Below are positions 30,489 to 39,658 of a DNA stretch of 64,000 bases, piece by piece. How positions within the stretch are numbered: position 1 is the first letter of the stretch; each line of letters opens with the position of its first letter. Made by a program: the position numbers and the translations under genes. Source of the stretch: Magnetospirillum moscoviense (GTDB lineage Bacteria; Pseudomonadota; Alphaproteobacteria; Rhodospirillales; Magnetospirillaceae); assembly GCF_001650635.1 (NCBI RefSeq), contig NZ_LWQU01000196.1:1-64000 (forward strand), read 5' to 3'. The notes below the pieces were generated by a model. The model searched no databases. It had not been told where the DNA came from and saw nothing but the letters and a program-made list of their open reading frames with translations.

Positions 30489-31317
30489 AGACGCCGTGCG
30501 CTTCCGACGGCGGGATGCGGATGGTGCCCTCGCTGTCGCGCGAGAAGCTGACCTTGTTGCGGGCCAGCAGTTCGGCGGCGCGGCCGGTATCGGCGACCTG
30601 AAGGGCCAGCGCCACCAAGGCCGGCGCCGGCGGCAATTCGTCCAGCTCGGCCTCGGGATGCAGCTGGGTGACGTCGTCGGGGGGCGTCAGGAACACCAGA
30701 CCGCGCCCGGTATGGACGGTGACGGTGGTGTCGGTCAGCACCGACGAATGCGGGCCGAACACCTTGTCCCATGACGCGGTCAGCGCCGCCGGCTCGTCGA
30801 TGATGGCGGTGATGGCGGCGATGCCGAAGGCGCCGTTGGGATGGGCCATCCATTCGGGGAAGCGTTCGCGCTCGGCGGTGATGTGCTGGACCAGGCGGCT
30901 GCGCACCCCGGGCGTGGCCTCGGCCGGCAGCAGCGTTTCCGAGAACATCAAGGTCGCCGTCCCCTTGGGGGTCTCGAGCTTGCGCGACAGCGAGGCGGGA
31001 TCGGGAACGTCCAGGCCGGCGCGGCGCAGGCTTTCAATGGCCGCCGCGCCATTGTCGGAGCCGATGGCGATGCCGATCAGGCCTTCGTGCTGGGCGGTGT
31101 AGGCGCGCAAGGACTCAGCCTCGGAGCCGGCCCCTTCGGCGGCTTGCAGGGCGATGTAATCCTGGCCGAACATGATGCAATGGTTGGCGGTGCCCCATTC
31201 GGAATGGACACCCTTGGGCGTCAGCGTGAAGCCCAGCCGGGCGAAGGTCTCGGCGGCCTGGTTCAGGTCGCGCACGGCGATGACGGCGTGATCAAGTCCA
31301 CGAATGTAATTGGCCAT
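30466..31317 (-). CDS. VOC (glyoxalase/dioxygenase-like) family protein
   Basis: The 283-residue protein begins MANYIRGLDHAVIAVRDLNQ, the typical VOC first beta-strand with its metal-binding His, and has a second repeat around residues 155-280. VOC proteins bind a metal in a paired beta-alpha fold and include lyases, dioxygenases and resistance proteins. The first half matches the Glyoxalase_3-like layout (FARLGFTLTPKGVHSEWGTA). The substrate is unknown. It ends inside the convergent EEP gene. Confidence 0.7.
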   Translation of the reverse strand: MANYIRGLDHAVIAVRDLNQAAETFARLGFTLTPKGVHSEWGTANHCIMFGQDYIALQAAEGAGSEAESLRAYTAQHEGLIGIAIGSDNGAAAIESLRRAGLDVPDPASLSRKLETPKGTATLMFSETLLPAEATPGVRSRLVQHITAERERFPEWMAHPNGAFGIAAITAIIDEPAALTASWDKVFGPHSSVLTDTTVTVHTGRGLVFLTPPDDVTQLHPEAELDELPPAPALVALALQVADTGRAAELLARNKVSFSRDSEGTIRIPPSEAHGVFIEMVGG

Positions 31318-31412
31318 CGGTCCCTCACAGCGTTCGAGCAGCGGGGAAGGGTGACACCCGACCGGGGGGGTGAGTCAACACCCGAACGGTCGGTTCAGGA
31401 TGATTCCATATT

Positions 31413-31523
31413 GCGCGAAGCGCATGCCCGTGCCGGGCCGGCTCAAGCGCCGCCGGGCTTGGCACTGTGCCATAAAGCCCGAGCGGCGATTGAGCCGCCC
31501 GGCTACGGGCATGCGCCTCGCGC
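31413..31523. repeat. 111-bp long hairpin next to the universal stress gene
   Basis: The sequence is one long inverted repeat with arms of about 48 bp and only a few mismatches or one-base bulges, closing on a 13-nt loop region. It begins GCGCGAAGCGCATGCCCGT and ends with its complement, touching the stop codon of the universal stress gene. It lacks a T-run. It could be a MITE-like or REP-like element, or a structured 3' UTR. Confidence 0.8.
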
Positions 31524-32347
31524 TAATGACTCATCAGGACGGGGACGGTCATGTGACGGAGCAGATGCCGGGTGGCGCCGCCCATCACCAGCTCGCGCAG
31601 GCGCGAGCGGCCATAGGCGCCCATCACCAGCAGATCGACATCCTCGTCGGCGGCGCGCGACAGCAGCATCTCGCCGATATTCAGGTCCTCGGACCGGATA
31701 TGCTCGCACACCGCGTTGGCGCCGTGGCGCGACAGGTGCAGGCAGATATCGGCGCCGGGCACGTCGCCATGGCCGGCCATGCCGCCGGTGGGGTTGACGG
31801 CGATGACGTGGGCCAGCTTGGCCCGGGTCAGGATCGGCAGGGCATCGTGCACCGCCCGCGTCGCCTCGCGTGAGCCGTTCCACGCCACCAGGATGCGTTC
31901 GCCGATGATGTCGAAGCGGCCGGCATAGGGCACCACCAGCACCGGACGGCCGACCTCCAGGATCAGCGAATCGGCCAGGCCGGGGCCGTCCTCGCCGGGC
32001 AGGGACTGGCCGACCACCGTCAGGTCGACATAGCGCGCGTGCAGCGCCACCGTGCTTTCCAGCGGCCCGTCGACGTCGCGCCACTCGGTGGTGACGCCGT
32101 AATCGGGCTGGATGCGGTCGAAGATGGCGCGGGCCTCGCGGGCGGCCTCGGCATTGTGCTCGTCCTCGATCTTGTCGAGGATCGAGCCGTACTGGGCGGC
32201 GATATATTGCGGCAGATGCTGGCGGTGGCGCACGTTCAGCGCGATCAGGTGGGCCTGGTGGTCCTTGGCCAGGCGGGCCGCCAAACCCAGACGCACGCCG
32301 CATTGCGGCGAGTTGTCGACGTGAACCAGGATATCCTTGAAGGCCAT
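31523..32347 (-). CDS. Universal stress protein (tandem UspA domains)
   Basis: The 274-residue protein has two UspA-like halves. The first begins MAFKDILVHVDNSPQCGVRL, and the second (from ERILVAWNGSREATRAVHDAL) ends with the ATP-binding motif GAYGRSRLRELVMGGATRHL. UspA proteins aid survival under stress and may bind ATP. The start at 32347 is chosen for an AGGA 8 nt upstream; ATG 32356 is possible. The stop codon abuts a 111-bp hairpin. Confidence 0.9.
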   Translation of the reverse strand: MAFKDILVHVDNSPQCGVRLGLAARLAKDHQAHLIALNVRHRQHLPQYIAAQYGSILDKIEDEHNAEAAREARAIFDRIQPDYGVTTEWRDVDGPLESTVALHARYVDLTVVGQSLPGEDGPGLADSLILEVGRPVLVVPYAGRFDIIGERILVAWNGSREATRAVHDALPILTRAKLAHVIAVNPTGGMAGHGDVPGADICLHLSRHGANAVCEHIRSEDLNIGEMLLSRAADEDVDLLVMGAYGRSRLRELVMGGATRHLLRHMTVPVLMSH

Positions 32348-32524
32348 GACTGCCATCCTGTCAGCTGATTGATTGCCCCGATGATAGAGCATCGGAACTG
32401 GTCGGACCAGTGACCTGCAAGCAGCCCTGAATCGACAAAAGCGCCCGCTTGCCCTTTCCAACGGCCTGCGGTGGCCCCACCTGTTGCATCAGTGGGTCCA
32501 TGGTCGCGGGGAAGTGTATCATCG

Positions 32525-33952
32525 ATGTTCGGTATCGTGCGCGCCCCAGAAATCGATCGCCCCGGCCAGGTATGGTTCAACGTCGACCGTCCGCTGTCGC
32601 TGGCCGACCTGAAGGGCCGCATGGTGGTGCTGGATTTCTGGACCTTCTGCTGCGTCAATTGCCTGCACACCCTGCCGACGCTGCAGGTGCTGGAACAGGC
32701 CTTTCCCGACCGGCTGGTGGTGATCGGCATCCACAGCCCGAAATTCGACCATGAATGCCAGCCGGCGGCGGTGGCGGCGGCGATCGACCGCTTGGGCGTC
32801 ACCCATCCGGTGGTCCACGACCCGCATCTGATCCTGTGGGAGGAATATTGCGTCCAGGCCTGGCCGACCCTGGTGCTGATCTCGCCCGACGGCCACGTCA
32901 TCGGCCAACTGGCCGGCGAGCCCCATCCCGACATGCTGCTGAAGGGGTTAAGCGACATGCTGTCGCGTCAGCCGGTGCACAGTGCTGCCGGGGCGCTGCC
33001 GATTCGCCCGGCTTTGGCCGGCGGCGGCCGCCTGCGGTTTCCCGGCAAGATCAAGCATTGCCCGGGTGCCGACGGGCAAAAGCAGTGGGCGGTGGCCGAT
33101 GCCGGCCATCATCAGATCGTGCTGTTCGATGATGACGGCCGCGAATTGCGGCGCTGGGGCAGCGGCGAGGCCGGCTATGCCGACGGATTGGTCGCCAGTT
33201 TCGACGGCCCCGAGGGGCTGGCCTGCGATGCCGACGCCATCTATGTCGCCGACACCCGCAACCATGCCATCCGCCGCATCGACCGCGCCAGCGACGCCGT
33301 CAGCACCCTGGCCGGCTTCGGCTGTCGCGGCGGTTTCCTGGAATTGCCGGCGCCGGGGGGCGATACCGCGCTGGCCTCGCCGTGGGACCTGGAACTGGTC
33401 GGCCGCCAATTGTTTTTCGCCAATGCCGGCAGCCACCAGTTGGGCTGCCTGGACCTTGACAGCGGCGATGTCCGATTGGTCGCCGGCAGCGGCGACGAAG
33501 ACATCGAGGACGGCCCGGCCCAACAGGCCCGGCTGGCCCAACCCTCGGGCCTGGCGGTGAATGCCGGTGGCGACGGGCTTTATTTCGCCGACAGCGAGAC
33601 CTCGGCGATCCGCCATCTGTGCCTGAAATCGGGCGAGGTCAGCACCCTGGCCGGGGCCGGCCTGTTCGATTTCGGCCATCTGAACGGCGCCTTGGTCGAT
33701 GCGCGGTTCCAGCATCCGTTGGCGGTGGCGACGGCGCCGGGGATGATCTATGTCGCCGACAGCTATAACGGGGTGATCCGCGCCATCGACCTGGATCGGG
33801 CGGTGGTCACCGATCTCGACGGCCCGCCGGCCTTGAGCGAGCCGGCCGGCATCGCCGCCGACGGGATCGGCCGCTTGCTGGTGTGCGACACCAACCAGCA
33901 CCGCATCCTGGAAATCGACGCCGCCACCCATCAGTCGCGCATCTGGGCCTAG
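32525..33952 (+). CDS. Thioredoxin-like/NHL-repeat protein (NHLRC2-like)
   Basis: The N-terminal ~150 residues form a thioredoxin-like domain with the motif DFWTFCCVNCLHTLP, where the active-site pair is CVNC. The C-terminal ~320 residues form an NHL beta-propeller with repeats such as GLACDADAIYVADTRNHAIR and IYVADSYNGVIRAIDL. The same architecture, including a CCxNC motif, is seen in animal NHLRC2 and its bacterial relatives, whose exact function is not settled. No signal peptide is visible, so it is probably cytosolic. The start MFGIVRAPEIDRPG follows a divergent promoter region shared with the universal stress gene. Confidence 0.8.
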   Translation: MFGIVRAPEIDRPGQVWFNVDRPLSLADLKGRMVVLDFWTFCCVNCLHTLPTLQVLEQAFPDRLVVIGIHSPKFDHECQPAAVAAAIDRLGVTHPVVHDPHLILWEEYCVQAWPTLVLISPDGHVIGQLAGEPHPDMLLKGLSDMLSRQPVHSAAGALPIRPALAGGGRLRFPGKIKHCPGADGQKQWAVADAGHHQIVLFDDDGRELRRWGSGEAGYADGLVASFDGPEGLACDADAIYVADTRNHAIRRIDRASDAVSTLAGFGCRGGFLELPAPGGDTALASPWDLELVGRQLFFANAGSHQLGCLDLDSGDVRLVAGSGDEDIEDGPAQQARLAQPSGLAVNAGGDGLYFADSETSAIRHLCLKSGEVSTLAGAGLFDFGHLNGALVDARFQHPLAVATAPGMIYVADSYNGVIRAIDLDRAVVTDLDGPPALSEPAGIAADGIGRLLVCDTNQHRILEIDAATHQSRIWA

Positions 33953-34021
33953 GGTGAACCTCTCTTGCGCGGGGTTCTGAACTGCCGCTACCATCGCAGG
34001 CCATGGGTTTCGGGGGCTTGA

Positions 34022-34327
34022 ATGGCAGCAAAATCGCGTTCGGACATCATCGGGGATGTCGAAGACTTCGTCGATCGCAACGGCGGCAACTTCGCCGACT
34101 TCTTCGTCGGCGTCACCGGCGCCCCCAAGCAGATGCTGTTTTCCCAGCACAAGCTGAAGGACAAGGGCGACGCCTGGATTTCAAGGCTGGCCAAGGACGA
34201 GTTGGACGCCCACGACGTCGTCGAGTATTTCCGCTCCACCCGTGGCGCCAAGTCGCGCAAGAAAGAGGTGGTCGATACCGACCTTTACGTCTACGCCTTC
34301 AAGATCAAGCCCCACACCCGGACCTGA
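34022..34327 (+). CDS. Conserved hypothetical protein
   Basis: This 101-residue acidic/basic mixed protein (MAAKSRSDIIGDVEDFVDRNG...) has no signal peptide or membrane segment. I do not recognise its family. Its stop (34325-34327) lies one base before the aminotransferase ATG, so the two genes are probably co-transcribed and translationally coupled. The codon use matches the neighbours. Confidence 0.7.
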   Translation: MAAKSRSDIIGDVEDFVDRNGGNFADFFVGVTGAPKQMLFSQHKLKDKGDAWISRLAKDELDAHDVVEYFRSTRGAKSRKKEVVDTDLYVYAFKIKPHTRT

Positions 34328-34328
34328 C

Positions 34329-35699
34329 ATGAGCCGCACCGCCGATTCCGACCTCGCCCACCTGTTCCATCCCTATACCAACCTGGTCAAGCACCCCGAG
34401 ACCGGGCCGCTGGTGATCACCCGCGGCCAGGGGGTGCGGGTCTATGACGAGGCCGGCAAGGACTATATCGAGGGGCTGGCCGGCCTGTGGTGCACGGCGC
34501 TGGGCTGGGGCGAGGAACGCCTGGTCGAGGCCGCCGCCCGCCAGATGCGCGAGCTGCCCTTCTATCACCTATTTTCCAGCCGCACCCATCCGCCGGCGGT
34601 GCAATTGGCCGAGATGCTGGCGGCCCAGGTGCCGATCGACGATGCCCGCGTGTTGTTCGCCTGTTCGGGCTCGGAATCCAACGACACCGCCATCAAGCTG
34701 ATCTGGTACCGCAACAACGCCCTGGGCCGGCCCGACAAGAAGAAGATCATCGCCCGCGAGCGCGCCTATCACGGTGTTACCGTGGCCACCGCCTCGCTGA
34801 CCGGGCTGGTCAACAACCAGCGCTCGTTCGACGTTCCCATCGACCGCATCTTCCATACCGGCTGTCCCCATTACTGGCGCTACGGCGAAAAAGGCGAAAG
34901 CGAAGAGCAGTTCGCCACCCGCCGGGCCGAGGAACTGGAAAAGCTGATCCTGGCCGAGGGCCCGGATACCGTCGCCGCCTTCTTCGCCGAGCCGGTGATG
35001 GGCGCGGGCGGCGTCATCGTGCCGCCGGCCACCTATTTCGCCAAGATCCAGGCGGTGTTGAAGAAGTACGACGTGCTGCTGGTCGCCGACGAGGTGATCA
35101 CCGGGTTCGGCCGCACCGGCAACATGTTCGGCTGCGACACCTTCGGCATCCGCCCCGACATGATGACGGTCGCCAAGGGGTTGTCGTCGGGCTATCTGCC
35201 GATTTCGGCGCTGATCGTCTCGGGGGAAGTGTTCGGCCCGATCGCCGAGGAAGCCGGCCGCATCGGCGTGTTCGGCCACGGTTTCACCTATGGCGGCCAT
35301 CCGGTGTCGGCGGCCGTCGCGGTCGAGACGCTGAAGATCTATGCCGAGCGCGACATCCTGGGTCATGTGGCCAAAGTCGGCCCGGTCCTGCAACGCGGAC
35401 TGGCCGCGTTGCAGCAGCACCCCCTGGTCGGCGAGGCCCGGGGCGTCGGCCTGATCGGCGCCGTCGAGCTGGTGGCCGACAAGGACAGCCGCACCGCCTT
35501 CGATCCCAAACTGGCGGTCGGACCCAGGGTGGTGGCCAAGGCGCAGGCACACGGGGTGATCTTGCGGGCGATGGGCGACGCGGTGGCCTTCGCGCCGCCC
35601 CTGATCATCTCCGAAGCGGAAATCCTAGACATGCTGGGCCGCTTCCGCCGCGCCCTTGACGAAGCTCATGGAGAGCTGGTGGGGGCAGGGGCAGTCTGA
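34329..35699 (+). CDS. Class III aminotransferase (omega-transaminase type)
   Basis: This 456-residue PLP enzyme has class III features: the substrate-domain start LFHPYTNLVKHPETGPLVI, the motif LLVADEVITGFGRTGNMF with the PLP-ring Asp, and TVAKGLSSGYLPISALIV with the Schiff-base Lys. The overall pattern fits amine:pyruvate or putrescine:pyruvate transaminases rather than GabT or ArgD, but the substrate is an inference. It begins one base after the upstream hypothetical gene. Confidence 0.88.
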   Translation: MSRTADSDLAHLFHPYTNLVKHPETGPLVITRGQGVRVYDEAGKDYIEGLAGLWCTALGWGEERLVEAAARQMRELPFYHLFSSRTHPPAVQLAEMLAAQVPIDDARVLFACSGSESNDTAIKLIWYRNNALGRPDKKKIIARERAYHGVTVATASLTGLVNNQRSFDVPIDRIFHTGCPHYWRYGEKGESEEQFATRRAEELEKLILAEGPDTVAAFFAEPVMGAGGVIVPPATYFAKIQAVLKKYDVLLVADEVITGFGRTGNMFGCDTFGIRPDMMTVAKGLSSGYLPISALIVSGEVFGPIAEEAGRIGVFGHGFTYGGHPVSAAVAVETLKIYAERDILGHVAKVGPVLQRGLAALQQHPLVGEARGVGLIGAVELVADKDSRTAFDPKLAVGPRVVAKAQAHGVILRAMGDAVAFAPPLIISEAEILDMLGRFRRALDEAHGELVGAGAV

Positions 35700-35846
35700 C
35701 CCCACACCTGAAAGGGTTGGGGAGATTACGGGCAAGTTAGTTGCACCATGAAACCCTAATCCTTTAGGATCGCGCCCTAGACAAAGAATGTTCCGCGCCC
35801 GGCCGGCACGACACGAGCTGAAGCGACGCGGGGGAGGCCAGACCAG

Positions 35847-37073
35847 ATGGATTACGAGCATTACTTCGCCAAGCGCATCGCCGACCTGAAAAGCGAGGGC
35901 CGCTATCGGGTGTTCGCCGATCTGGAACGCCAGTGCGGCCGCTTCCCGGTGGCGCTGAACCACCGCGACGACGGCATTCACGAAGTGGTGGTGTGGTGCT
36001 CGAACGATTATCTGGGCATGGGCCAGCATCCCGAAGTCCTGGCCGCGGCCAAGGAAGCGGTCGATCGCTGCGGTGCCGGTGCCGGCGGCACCCGCAACAT
36101 CTCGGGCACCAACCATTACCACGTCCTGCTGGAACAAGAGATCGCCGACTGGAACGCCAAGGAATCCGCCTTGTTGTTCACCTCGGGCTATGTCGCCAAC
36201 CAGACGACGCTCTCGACCCTGGGCGCCACCATCCCCGGCTGCGTGATCTTCTCGGACGAGTTGAACCACAACTCGATGATCGAGGGCATCCGCCATTCGC
36301 GCGCCGCCAAGCACGTCTTTCGCCACAACGACCCGGAAAGCCTGGCCGAGGCGTTGAGCGCCTATCCCAAGGAGACGCCCAAGCTGGTGGCGTTCGAATC
36401 GGTCTATTCGATGGATGGCGACATCGCGCCGATCAAGGAAATGTGCGACGTCGCCGAGGCCCATAACGCCATGACCTTCATCGACGAGGTCCATGCCGCC
36501 GGCATGTACGGCGCCGAGGGCTCGGGCGTGGCCGAGCGCGACGGCCAGCGCGACCGCCTGACCATCATCCAGGCCACCCTGGCCAAGGCCATCGGCGTGG
36601 TCGGCGGCTATATCGCCGGCTCGAAATCGATGGTCGATTACGTCCGCTCGTTCGGGCCGGGCTTCATCTTCTCGTCGTCCTTGCCGCCGATGGTGGCCGC
36701 CGCCGCCCGGGCCTCGATCCAGGTGCTGCGCCGCACCCCCGAGATCCGCACCCGCCACCAGGAACGCGCCGCCACCTGCAAGGCGCGCCTGAAGGCCCAG
36801 GGCATCCCGGTGATGGATTCGGTCAGCCATATCGTGCCGGTGATGGTCGGCAATGCCGCGCTGTGCAAGCAGGCATCCGACCTGTTGCTGAAGAAGCACC
36901 ACATCTACGTCCAGCCCATCAACTATCCCACTGTCCCGGTCGGCACCGAGCGTCTGCGTATCACGCCGACGCCCTTGCACACCGACGAGATGATGGATCA
37001 TCTGGTCAAGTCGGTGGTGGCGGTGTGGGACGAACTGGACCTGCACAAGGTCCACGTCAAGGCGGCTGAATAA
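35847..37073 (+). CDS. hemA: 5-aminolevulinate synthase
   Basis: ALAS condenses glycine and succinyl-CoA into 5-aminolevulinate, the start of heme and bacteriochlorophyll synthesis by the C4 (Shemin) pathway used in alphaproteobacteria. The 408-residue product shows VWCSNDYLGMGQHPEVLAA, the glycine loop GAGAGGTRNISGTNHYH (read in parts), FIDEVHAAGMYG and ATLAKAIGVVGGYIAG with the PLP-binding Lys. The ATG is preceded by GGGGGAGG about 11 nt upstream. The 147-bp gap before it must hold its promoter; no clear FNR/FixK-type box was recognised there. Confidence 0.96.
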   Translation: MDYEHYFAKRIADLKSEGRYRVFADLERQCGRFPVALNHRDDGIHEVVVWCSNDYLGMGQHPEVLAAAKEAVDRCGAGAGGTRNISGTNHYHVLLEQEIADWNAKESALLFTSGYVANQTTLSTLGATIPGCVIFSDELNHNSMIEGIRHSRAAKHVFRHNDPESLAEALSAYPKETPKLVAFESVYSMDGDIAPIKEMCDVAEAHNAMTFIDEVHAAGMYGAEGSGVAERDGQRDRLTIIQATLAKAIGVVGGYIAGSKSMVDYVRSFGPGFIFSSSLPPMVAAAARASIQVLRRTPEIRTRHQERAATCKARLKAQGIPVMDSVSHIVPVMVGNAALCKQASDLLLKKHHIYVQPINYPTVPVGTERLRITPTPLHTDEMMDHLVKSVVAVWDELDLHKVHVKAAE

Positions 37074-37081
37074 GGACGGCG

Positions 37082-37801
37082 TCAGCGCGCATCCTTGAAG
37101 CGGAAATCCAGCCGCACCGCGAACGGTGCCTTGGCCCTTAAGGCGTCGGGCAGCTTCAACGGCTGGGCCTGACGGATGGCCCGGTACAGCGCGTCGATGG
37201 TACGCCGCTGAATGCTTTGCGGGTGCAGCTGGGAATAGCCGTCGAACACCTCGTCCGGATTCCAGGGCCGGCGGGAATCGTAAATCTCGGCGAAATACCC
37301 ATCGGCCCGCACCGTCACCGCCACCCGCATGTCGGCCCGGTCGTAGGCGGCCAGCTCCTTCGGCGGCTTCCACTGGCGGACCACCTGCGACAACACGAAA
37401 TCGCGCTCGTTCTGGGTGACCGGAGCGGGCTTCTTGACGGCGGCAAGCTTCTCGGCGGGCGTGGCGACCACCGCCGACGGGGCGGTGGTTTCCTTGGCCG
37501 GAGCCGGACTGGATCGTTGCGCCAACTCGCCCTGTTCCAGTTGAGGAATGGCGCGGCCGTCCTTCTCGGGCTGGGGCTTGGCCCCGCCCTGATCGGCCGG
37601 CGGGGCCGGCTTCTGGGCAGGTGGGGGGACCAGCTCGACCGCCACCGACGGCGGCTCGGGATCCTTGATCTGGGGGATCGGAAAACCCAGCCACGCGATC
37701 GCCAGGGCCAGATGGACCAGCGCCGACAGCACCAGCGGCGCCGCCTTGAAACGGCGGCGGGCAGAGGGCGCAGGCAGATCGAGTACCGGGGCGGCAAGCA
37801 T
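37082..37801 (-). CDS. TonB/TolA-like envelope protein
   Basis: The 239-residue protein has a short cytoplasmic N-terminus, one membrane segment (APLVLSALVHLALAIAWLGF, residues ~22-41), a Pro/Lys/Ala-rich periplasmic stretch, and a C-terminal globular domain of the TonB/TolA kind (VRQWKPPKEL...MRVAVTVRADGYFAEI). Such proteins couple inner-membrane energy to outer-membrane transport or envelope stability. No exbBD or tolQR partners are adjacent. It converges on hemA with an 8-bp gap. Confidence 0.7.
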   Translation of the reverse strand: MLAAPVLDLPAPSARRRFKAAPLVLSALVHLALAIAWLGFPIPQIKDPEPPSVAVELVPPPAQKPAPPADQGGAKPQPEKDGRAIPQLEQGELAQRSSPAPAKETTAPSAVVATPAEKLAAVKKPAPVTQNERDFVLSQVVRQWKPPKELAAYDRADMRVAVTVRADGYFAEIYDSRRPWNPDEVFDGYSQLHPQSIQRRTIDALYRAIRQAQPLKLPDALRAKAPFAVRLDFRFKDAR

Positions 37802-37909
37802 AGCGGGCCGGACCCTACCGTAACGGCCGCCTGGAATAAACCCCTGCGACAGTGGACGCCAGCCGTTGCATCCCTTATATTTGGCTGATTGAACAACGAG
37901 GCTTGGCCG

Positions 37910-38458
37910 ATGTTCGCCGACAACACCCTGACCCCCAAGGAAGCGGTGCGCTTGTGCGCGCTGGGCTCGATTGCGCGCGCACCTCAGCGTTACAGCGAAC
38001 TGGCCGGCGCGGTGCGTCACTTCATCAGCCGGGTGGCCGGGCCGCAGATCGACCTGATGGGCACCTCGATCGAGCTTCTGCGCTATGAAGGCCTGGTCCA
38101 AGCGGTCGATGGCACCGGTGCCGGCATGGAAGACGACGCCATCCTGGCCATCACCGAGGCCGGCCGGGTCGAACTCACCAACCTGCTGACCGCCCGTCTG
38201 CGCGCCGGCAGCGATCTGTCGAAGCTGATCGTCGCCTTGAAGATGCGGTTCATGGACCTGCTGCCGGCCAACCAGCAGCGCGCCCAGGCCGACCTGATGA
38301 TCGAGACGGTCGAAGGCGAACTGGCCCGCCTGATCGATCTGCGCGGCGCCTTCGCCGGGGATGGCGACGGCTGCCACCTGACCGATTGGCTGGATCACGA
38401 TATCGAATTGCTGGAAACCCGGCTGGCCTGGCTGGAAGAGTTCAGCGCCCGCCTGTGA
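37910..38458 (+). CDS. Small winged-helix-like (PadR-type?) protein
   Basis: The 182-residue protein begins [19 protein letters not shown], preceded by GAGG 8 nt upstream, which favours this ATG over a TTG at 37889. Residues ~15-65 resemble a winged helix ([22 protein letters not shown]...[16 protein letters not shown]), and the rest is a helical tail of the PadR type. It could be a transcription regulator; this is a moderate inference. Its stop overlaps the GTG start of radC. Confidence 0.6.
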   Translation: MFADNTLTPKEAVRLCALGSIARAPQRYSELAGAVRHFISRVAGPQIDLMGTSIELLRYEGLVQAVDGTGAGMEDDAILAITEAGRVELTNLLTARLRAGSDLSKLIVALKMRFMDLLPANQQRAQADLMIETVEGELARLIDLRGAFAGDGDGCHLTDWLDHDIELLETRLAWLEEFSARL

Positions 38459-39075
38459 GCGTCGAGCCCGCCCTGCCCGGACTGGATGACCAGACCGCCG
38501 ATGCCAACCCGCATTATCTGGGCCATCGCGATCGCCTGCGCAGCCGGTTTCTCGCCGCCCCCGACAGCCTGCCCGATTACGAATTGCTGGAATTGTTGCT
38601 GTCGTCGGTGATCGCCCGCGTCGATACCAAGCCCTTGGCCAAGGCCCTGATCGACGAGTTCGGCGGTTTCGGCGAGGTGCTGGCGGCCCCGGTCGCCGTG
38701 CTGGAAGCCTTTCCCAAGGTCGACAAGGCCCGCATCACGCCCACCGTCGCCGCCTATCTGAAGGTGGCCGAGCAATCGGCCCGGCGGCTGGCCAAGCTGG
38801 CGGTGCTGGACCAGCCGGTGCTGACCCGCTGGGACCAGTTGATCGATTACTGCAACATGGCCATGGGCCGCCTGCCGACCGAGCAGTTCCGCCTGCTGTT
38901 CCTGGACCGCAAGAACGTTCTGGTGGCCGACGAATTGCAGCAGCAAGGCACCATCGATCACACCCCCCTTTACCCGCGCGAGGTGGTGAAAAGGGCGCTG
39001 GAACTGAACGCCTCGGCCCTGATCATGGTCCACAACCGTACTTGCCGCCGACCTATTTCACATGCAATTCAGTAG
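38455..39075 (+). pseudogene. radC: radC, 5' part, interrupted by an integrated element
   Basis: RadC-family (JAMM-fold) protein, long annotated as DNA-repair-related although its role is unclear. The GTG start at 38455 overlaps the upstream stop, and the helix-hairpin-helix region ([13 protein letters not shown]...VDKARITPT) and the MPN segment [22 protein letters not shown] are intact. The conserved sequence then runs through [14 protein letters not shown], where a normal protein continues HPSGDP with the metal-binding His residues. Here it changes at about 39037 to unrelated residues and stops at 39075. The catalytic metal site is lost, so this is a truncated gene. The 3' part should lie at the far end of the island. 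Confidence 0.9.
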
Positions 39076-39097
39076 GTTATAAAGACGCAAGGGTGCG

Positions 39098-39117
39098 TGT
39101 GTCGCATTTGTGTCGCA
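39098..39117 (+). repeat. Direct repeats at the island's left end
   Basis: TGTGTCGCA occurs twice, at 39098-39106 and 39109-39117, 11 bp apart, about 60 bp inside the radC breakpoint. Repeats of this kind at an element end could be recombinase or regulator binding sites. The function is unproven. Confidence 0.5.
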
Positions 39118-39137
39118 AGTAATCCCCTTCCCCGTCC

Positions 39138-39638
39138 CTATTTGGCACCACCCAAAGCCTTCGCCATCGACAGAACCTGATCCCGGACCTTGGGATCGGC
39201 GATGGTGAAATAGGCCCGTACCAATTCGAGGGTTTCCCGCCGTGCCATCGGATCATCGTCGGGGATTTCAACTGACTTGGTGACATTGCCCCGGATCACC
39301 TCGACCGGCGATGCTGCCTGGGCAGTATCAGAGATTTCCTCAAAAAAGTAGCCTACCCGGACATCCAGAACACGGGATAGATCGAACAGCCTGGAGGCTC
39401 CGACCCGATTGGCTCCACGTTCGTATTTTTGCACCTGCTGGAAGGTCAGCCCAAGGCATTCGCCCAGCTTTTCCTGGCTCATACCAAGCAGGGTCCGGCG
39501 AAGCCGAATGCGGGCACCAACATGGACATCGATGGGATTGGCACTGCCGTCGTCCAATCGGCCACGGGTGGACCGACCAACCTTCCTGACTTCCTTGGCA
39601 GGCTTGGTTGCGGGCTTGGCACTCTTACGTGGCGGCAT
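39138..39638 (-). CDS. XRE-family helix-turn-helix regulator
   Basis: The 166-residue protein has a basic, Lys/Pro-rich start, then a Cro/C1-type HTH at residues ~40-95 ([20 protein letters not shown]...[20 protein letters not shown], read in parts), matching the alphaproteobacterial repressors that often sit on islands and prophages. The C-terminal ~60 residues are helical. The ATG at 39638 is favoured by AAGGGA 6-8 nt upstream. It lies next to the island's left end and may control it. Confidence 0.85.
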   Translation of the reverse strand: MPPRKSAKPATKPAKEVRKVGRSTRGRLDDGSANPIDVHVGARIRLRRTLLGMSQEKLGECLGLTFQQVQKYERGANRVGASRLFDLSRVLDVRVGYFFEEISDTAQAASPVEVIRGNVTKSVEIPDDDPMARRETLELVRAYFTIADPKVRDQVLSMAKALGGAK

Positions 39639-39658
39639 GATGATCCCTTCCCTGCTCA

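Noticed and set aside
35625-37694. Long minus-strand open frame opposite hemA
   Set aside because: hemA on the plus strand is unambiguous, and the antisense product looks like shadow sequence.
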